Positions 18,753 through 20,438 of a DNA stretch of 20,438 bases are shown here, piece after piece. The stretch is taken from positions 1 to 20,438 of the IMG/VR virus record IMGVR_UViG_3300020347_000727; one strand, given 5' to 3'. Origin of the DNA: a virus. The translations under genes were made by a program, and so were the position numbers. The notes below the pieces were generated by a model. The model had not been told where the DNA came from and did not search any database. It worked only from the letters and a program-made list of their open reading frames with translations. Position 1 is the first letter of the stretch, and the number at the start of each line of letters is the position of its first letter.

Positions 18753-19226
18753 TTATTTTTCCCACCTATAAAAATGGTGATCCTGTATAGTAACGGTTTT
18801 TGATAGGTAGTTACTCCAATAAGGTTTGACTTTTTTACTATGATAGTGCGTTGAGTTGTGTGTTACGTCTGATATTTGCCCTAAAATTAACGCTTTAGCA
18901 AGTTTAAAAGAAAATTCTTTTACCTCTTTATTTAACATAGTATCTTTTATACCATCACAATACCAACTAAATTGGCATTTGTTAAGTATTATATTATTAT
19001 TTTTGTCTTTTTTGGCTTGAGTTACGACCTTACATACTGAGTTTGGAAATCTACTATCTTTTACCCTATTTATAGTTACATTTCCTACAGCTATTTGACC
19101 TCTTATTGATTGATTACGTGCTTCAAAATAAATATTTTTTGCTAAGCACTCTATTTCTTTACTTGTATCCGCCAGTACTGTTTTTGCACTAAGTAATAAT
19201 AAAAAAACAGTTATTGATTTTAGCAT
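18753..19226 (-). CDS. Secreted cell-wall hydrolase, SleB/Hydrolase_2 family (endolysin)
   Basis: Lytic enzyme acting on peptidoglycan. Residues 1-19 (MLKSITVFLLLLSAKTVLA) are a signal peptide with a good cleavage site before Asp20, so it probably leaves the cytoplasm by Sec rather than a holin, or works as a signal-anchor-release lysin. The mature part shows CLAKNIYFEARNQSIRGQIA (Glu35 catalytic in the SleB pattern), VGNVTINRVKDSRFPNSVC, CQFSWYCDG, and THYHSKKVKPYW...HHFYRW. Length 157 aa fits the minimal SleB domain. SD GGGGAG lies 6 nt before the ATG, and an intrinsic terminator ends 22 nt upstream. Confidence 0.9.
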   Translation of the reverse strand: MLKSITVFLLLLSAKTVLADTSKEIECLAKNIYFEARNQSIRGQIAVGNVTINRVKDSRFPNSVCKVVTQAKKDKNNNIILNKCQFSWYCDGIKDTMLNKEVKEFSFKLAKALILGQISDVTHNSTHYHSKKVKPYWSNYLSKTVTIQDHHFYRWEK

Positions 19227-19248
19227 ACACTACTCCCCTTATGTTAAT

Positions 19249-19279
19249 AAAAAACAGCCGCAAGAGTGGCCTGCAGCTG
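19249..19279 (-). terminator. Rho-independent terminator
   Basis: Minus strand CAGCTGCA (19279-19272) pairs with TGCGGCTG (19262-19255) over 8 bp with one T-G pair, 9-nt loop, followed by six Ts (19254-19249). It closes the two-gene unit 19297-19871 and separates it from the lysin gene. Confidence 0.8.
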
Positions 19280-19296
19280 ACTTTATTTTACTTATA

Positions 19297-19632
19297 CTAA
19301 GTATTTTTTGTATTTTTAAACCAGTAGGGCTCGGAGTGTCGATTTGTCCATGAGTATTCTACTTGTAGCTTCCTGAGCATTTCATTTAAGTCTTGACATT
19401 CATTAATAATTTTGATACACTCGTTAGTAAATATGGTAAACATATTGTTGGAATAACTCCCTACTCCCCCGTAAGCCTCTTCGGGCTTAGTGTATAAATA
19501 TTTTTTATAAAAGGTTGGATTATTCATCTTTAACAAAAGTGGTTTAACTAACTTTACAACATCTTCTACAGAGGTAAAAGAGCTAGTTAATAGTGTTTTC
19601 AAAGAGTTAAAGTCTTGTTGATACTTATTCAT
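19297..19632 (-). CDS. Hypothetical protein (111 aa)
   Basis: Not recognised. Helical and polar: TLLTSSFTSVEDVVKLVKPL, then YLYTKPEEAYGGVGSYSNNM, then CIKIINECQDLNEMLRKLQV, ending YWFKNTKNT. No membrane or nucleic-acid motif. The ATG shares a base with the upstream stop (TAATG at 19632), so it is translated as a pair with the 79-aa gene and ends before the terminator. Confidence 0.65.
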   Translation of the reverse strand: MNKYQQDFNSLKTLLTSSFTSVEDVVKLVKPLLLKMNNPTFYKKYLYTKPEEAYGGVGSYSNNMFTIFTNECIKIINECQDLNEMLRKLQVEYSWTNRHSEPYWFKNTKNT

Positions 19633-19871
19633 TATATTATTAACCTACTTGGTTTTGAGTTTTTCCAGAATTCAGATTCTTTATAGTAACGTGTGTTTTC
19701 TAAAGAGTCTAAAAAGTTATTTATTTCACGAGCTTTACGCTTCCAAAGTTTTTCTTTTAAAGGAGAACTTAATGCTTCGTCTCTTAAGAGGTTCATCTCA
19801 GAGAGTGCTTCATTAGGATTCCACTTTACTACGGATAGACAACGGCTCAATTCATTCTGATAGTCTTTCAT
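19632..19871 (-). CDS. Hypothetical helical protein (79 aa)
   Basis: Not recognised. Rich in Leu, Glu and Lys, with helices YQNELSRCLSVVKWNPNEA and LSEMNLLRDEALSSPLKEKL followed by KRKAREINNFLDSL. Starts at the left side of the divergent promoter region. Might be an early gene, since it faces away from the plus-strand pair, but function cannot be told. Confidence 0.6.
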   Translation of the reverse strand: MKDYQNELSRCLSVVKWNPNEALSEMNLLRDEALSSPLKEKLWKRKAREINNFLDSLENTRYYKESEFWKNSKPSRLII

Positions 19872-19922
19872 ATTATTTGCTTACCTGTTGTTATAAATTA
19901 ATATTAGCATGAAAAATTATAA
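19872..19922. promoter_or_regulatory. Divergent intergenic region between opposite operons
   Basis: Transcription switches strand in these 51 bases. They are very AT-rich and contain TATAAATTAAT on the plus strand (near 19890), close to the TATAAATA late-promoter word of T4-like phages. A weak TTGCTT/AATATT pair on the plus strand is spaced 17 bp. No strong sigma70 -35 was found in either direction. Confidence 0.35.
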
Positions 19923-20231
19923 ATGGCAAGAATAAAATTAAATCAAAATATGTCTACTCTTAAAAAGTGTCAGACTAATAGGAGAAATAAGTTGAAGAAG
20001 GTTACAGGATATTTTAACAAATTTAATAAAACCTATGTGCAACGAGAACTGCTCACACTGCAAGATCTAGGAATTAATACAGAAAGTGTAAACAGTGCAG
20101 ACCTCTCAAAAAATATTACAACACCTATGTTTGTGGTAACTAAAAATAATGGGGTTATATCCAAACTTATAGGTAAATATTCTGCAGGTCACTTATCTTC
20201 TTGGATACAAAACTATATAAAGGTAAATTAA
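19923..20231 (+). CDS. Hypothetical basic protein (102 aa), before bS21
   Basis: Not recognised. The N-terminal half is Lys/Arg/Asn-rich (MARIKLNQNMSTLKKCQTNR, RNKLKKVTGYFNKFNKTYVQ) and may contact RNA. The C-terminal half is mixed, ending LIGKYSAGHLSSWIQNYIK. It ends TAATG, sharing its last base with the start of the bS21-like gene, so the two are translated together; a ribosome- or RNA-linked role is a reasonable guess only. Confidence 0.65.
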   Translation: MARIKLNQNMSTLKKCQTNRRNKLKKVTGYFNKFNKTYVQRELLTLQDLGINTESVNSADLSKNITTPMFVVTKNNGVISKLIGKYSAGHLSSWIQNYIKVN

Positions 20232-20438
20232 TGAAAATAAGTATAAAAAAATATAATAATGATGTCTCTAAAGCATATAAAATTATGATGAGAAAACTAA
20301 ATGCCGATGGGTTCTATATAGATGCTAAAAGACAAAGTTACTATGTTTCTAAATCTGAAAAACTTAGAGAAGCTAAAAAAGCAGGTAAAGCTAGGTACAG
20401 AAAAGCAGAAGCTAAAAGACAAGCTCTTATGCAAAAGT
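20231..20438 (+). CDS. rpsU: Phage homologue of ribosomal protein bS21 (partial, 3' end beyond window)
   Basis: The first 69 codons match the bS21 pattern: a strand MKISIKKYNNDVSKAYKIMM (with the typical D-V-x-x-A), RKLNADGFYIDAKRQSYYVSK (helix turn with aromatic pair), then a basic helix EKLREAKKAGKARYRKAEAKRQALM. In bacteria bS21 sits by the 16S anti-SD region and helps translation start. Phage bS21 copies are known from pelagiphages and may redirect host ribosomes to phage mRNAs. The start overlaps the upstream stop as TAATG. The stop lies beyond the window. Confidence 0.8.
   Translation, partial: MKISIKKYNNDVSKAYKIMMRKLNADGFYIDAKRQSYYVSKSEKLREAKKAGKARYRKAEAKRQALMQK

Noticed and set aside
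1-20438. CRISPR array, insertion sequence, integrase or attachment site
   Set aside because: No repeated spacer structure, transposase/integrase motif or terminal inverted repeats were seen; the tRNAs show no adjacent duplicated 3' end within the window.

Overview
The window looks like part of a low-GC, densely packed genome of a marine tailed phage, most likely a T4-like myovirus of the pelagiphage/cyanophage type. The case rests on gene content: phoH, hsp20, uvsE (UV-damage endonuclease), a DsbA-like small DNA-binding protein, glutaredoxins, a RecB-type nuclease, a SleB endolysin, a phage bS21 homologue, tRNAs, and many tiny genes with strong Shine-Dalgarno (SD) sites. No structural gene is present, so the morphotype and a SAR11-type host are inference.

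Almost everything to about 19.87 kb is on the minus strand; one divergent plus-strand pair closes the window. Right to left along the minus strand: two unknown genes and a terminator (19.9-19.25 kb); a lysis-like block of secreted SleB hydrolase and a membrane-anchored coiled-coil protein (19.2-18.4); a PD-(D/E)XK nuclease coupled to PhoH (18.1-16.7); a run of very small, mostly Lys-rich proteins with one Cys-rich protein and two membrane proteins (16.8-14.5); a SET-domain protein followed by a nucleotide-sugar block with a cytidylyltransferase, PfkB-type kinase and cupin (14.5-12.6); uvsE with its own sigma70-like promoter (12.5); small replication/regulation-type genes (11.5-10.5); a nucleotidyltransferase-cupin fusion and a methyltransferase-like gene (10.5-9.2); a thioredoxin-fold island with a degenerate peroxiredoxin and two glutaredoxin-like proteins (9.3-8.4); NAD+-dependent DNA ligase with its own promoter (7.6-5.8); a phasin-like/hsp20 pair behind a structured leader (4.9-4.2); unknown genes, a methyltransferase and a SWIM-like protein (4.1-2.6); phosphomannomutase (2.2-1.5); and a left end with a kinase-like protein, two structured RNA candidates and two tRNAs.

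Two themes recur. First, sugar activation is spread over the window (phosphomannomutase, two nucleotidyltransferases, a PfkB-type kinase, two mannose-isomerase-type cupins, two methyltransferases). This suggests the phage makes or rewires an activated mannose- or heptose-like sugar. Second, there are unusual expression signals: consensus sigma70-type promoters within the minus-strand array, many ATGA/TAATG couplings, a 59-nt overlap of two conserved coding ends, a PhoH frame whose only plausible start is ATT, and two structured non-coding intervals near the tRNAs. The best candidate for an undescribed element is the roughly 170-nt RNA at 1318-1490. It has two hairpins with complementary loops and ends in an intrinsic terminator just before the kinase-like gene. 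No intergenic stretch exceeds about 220 bases.
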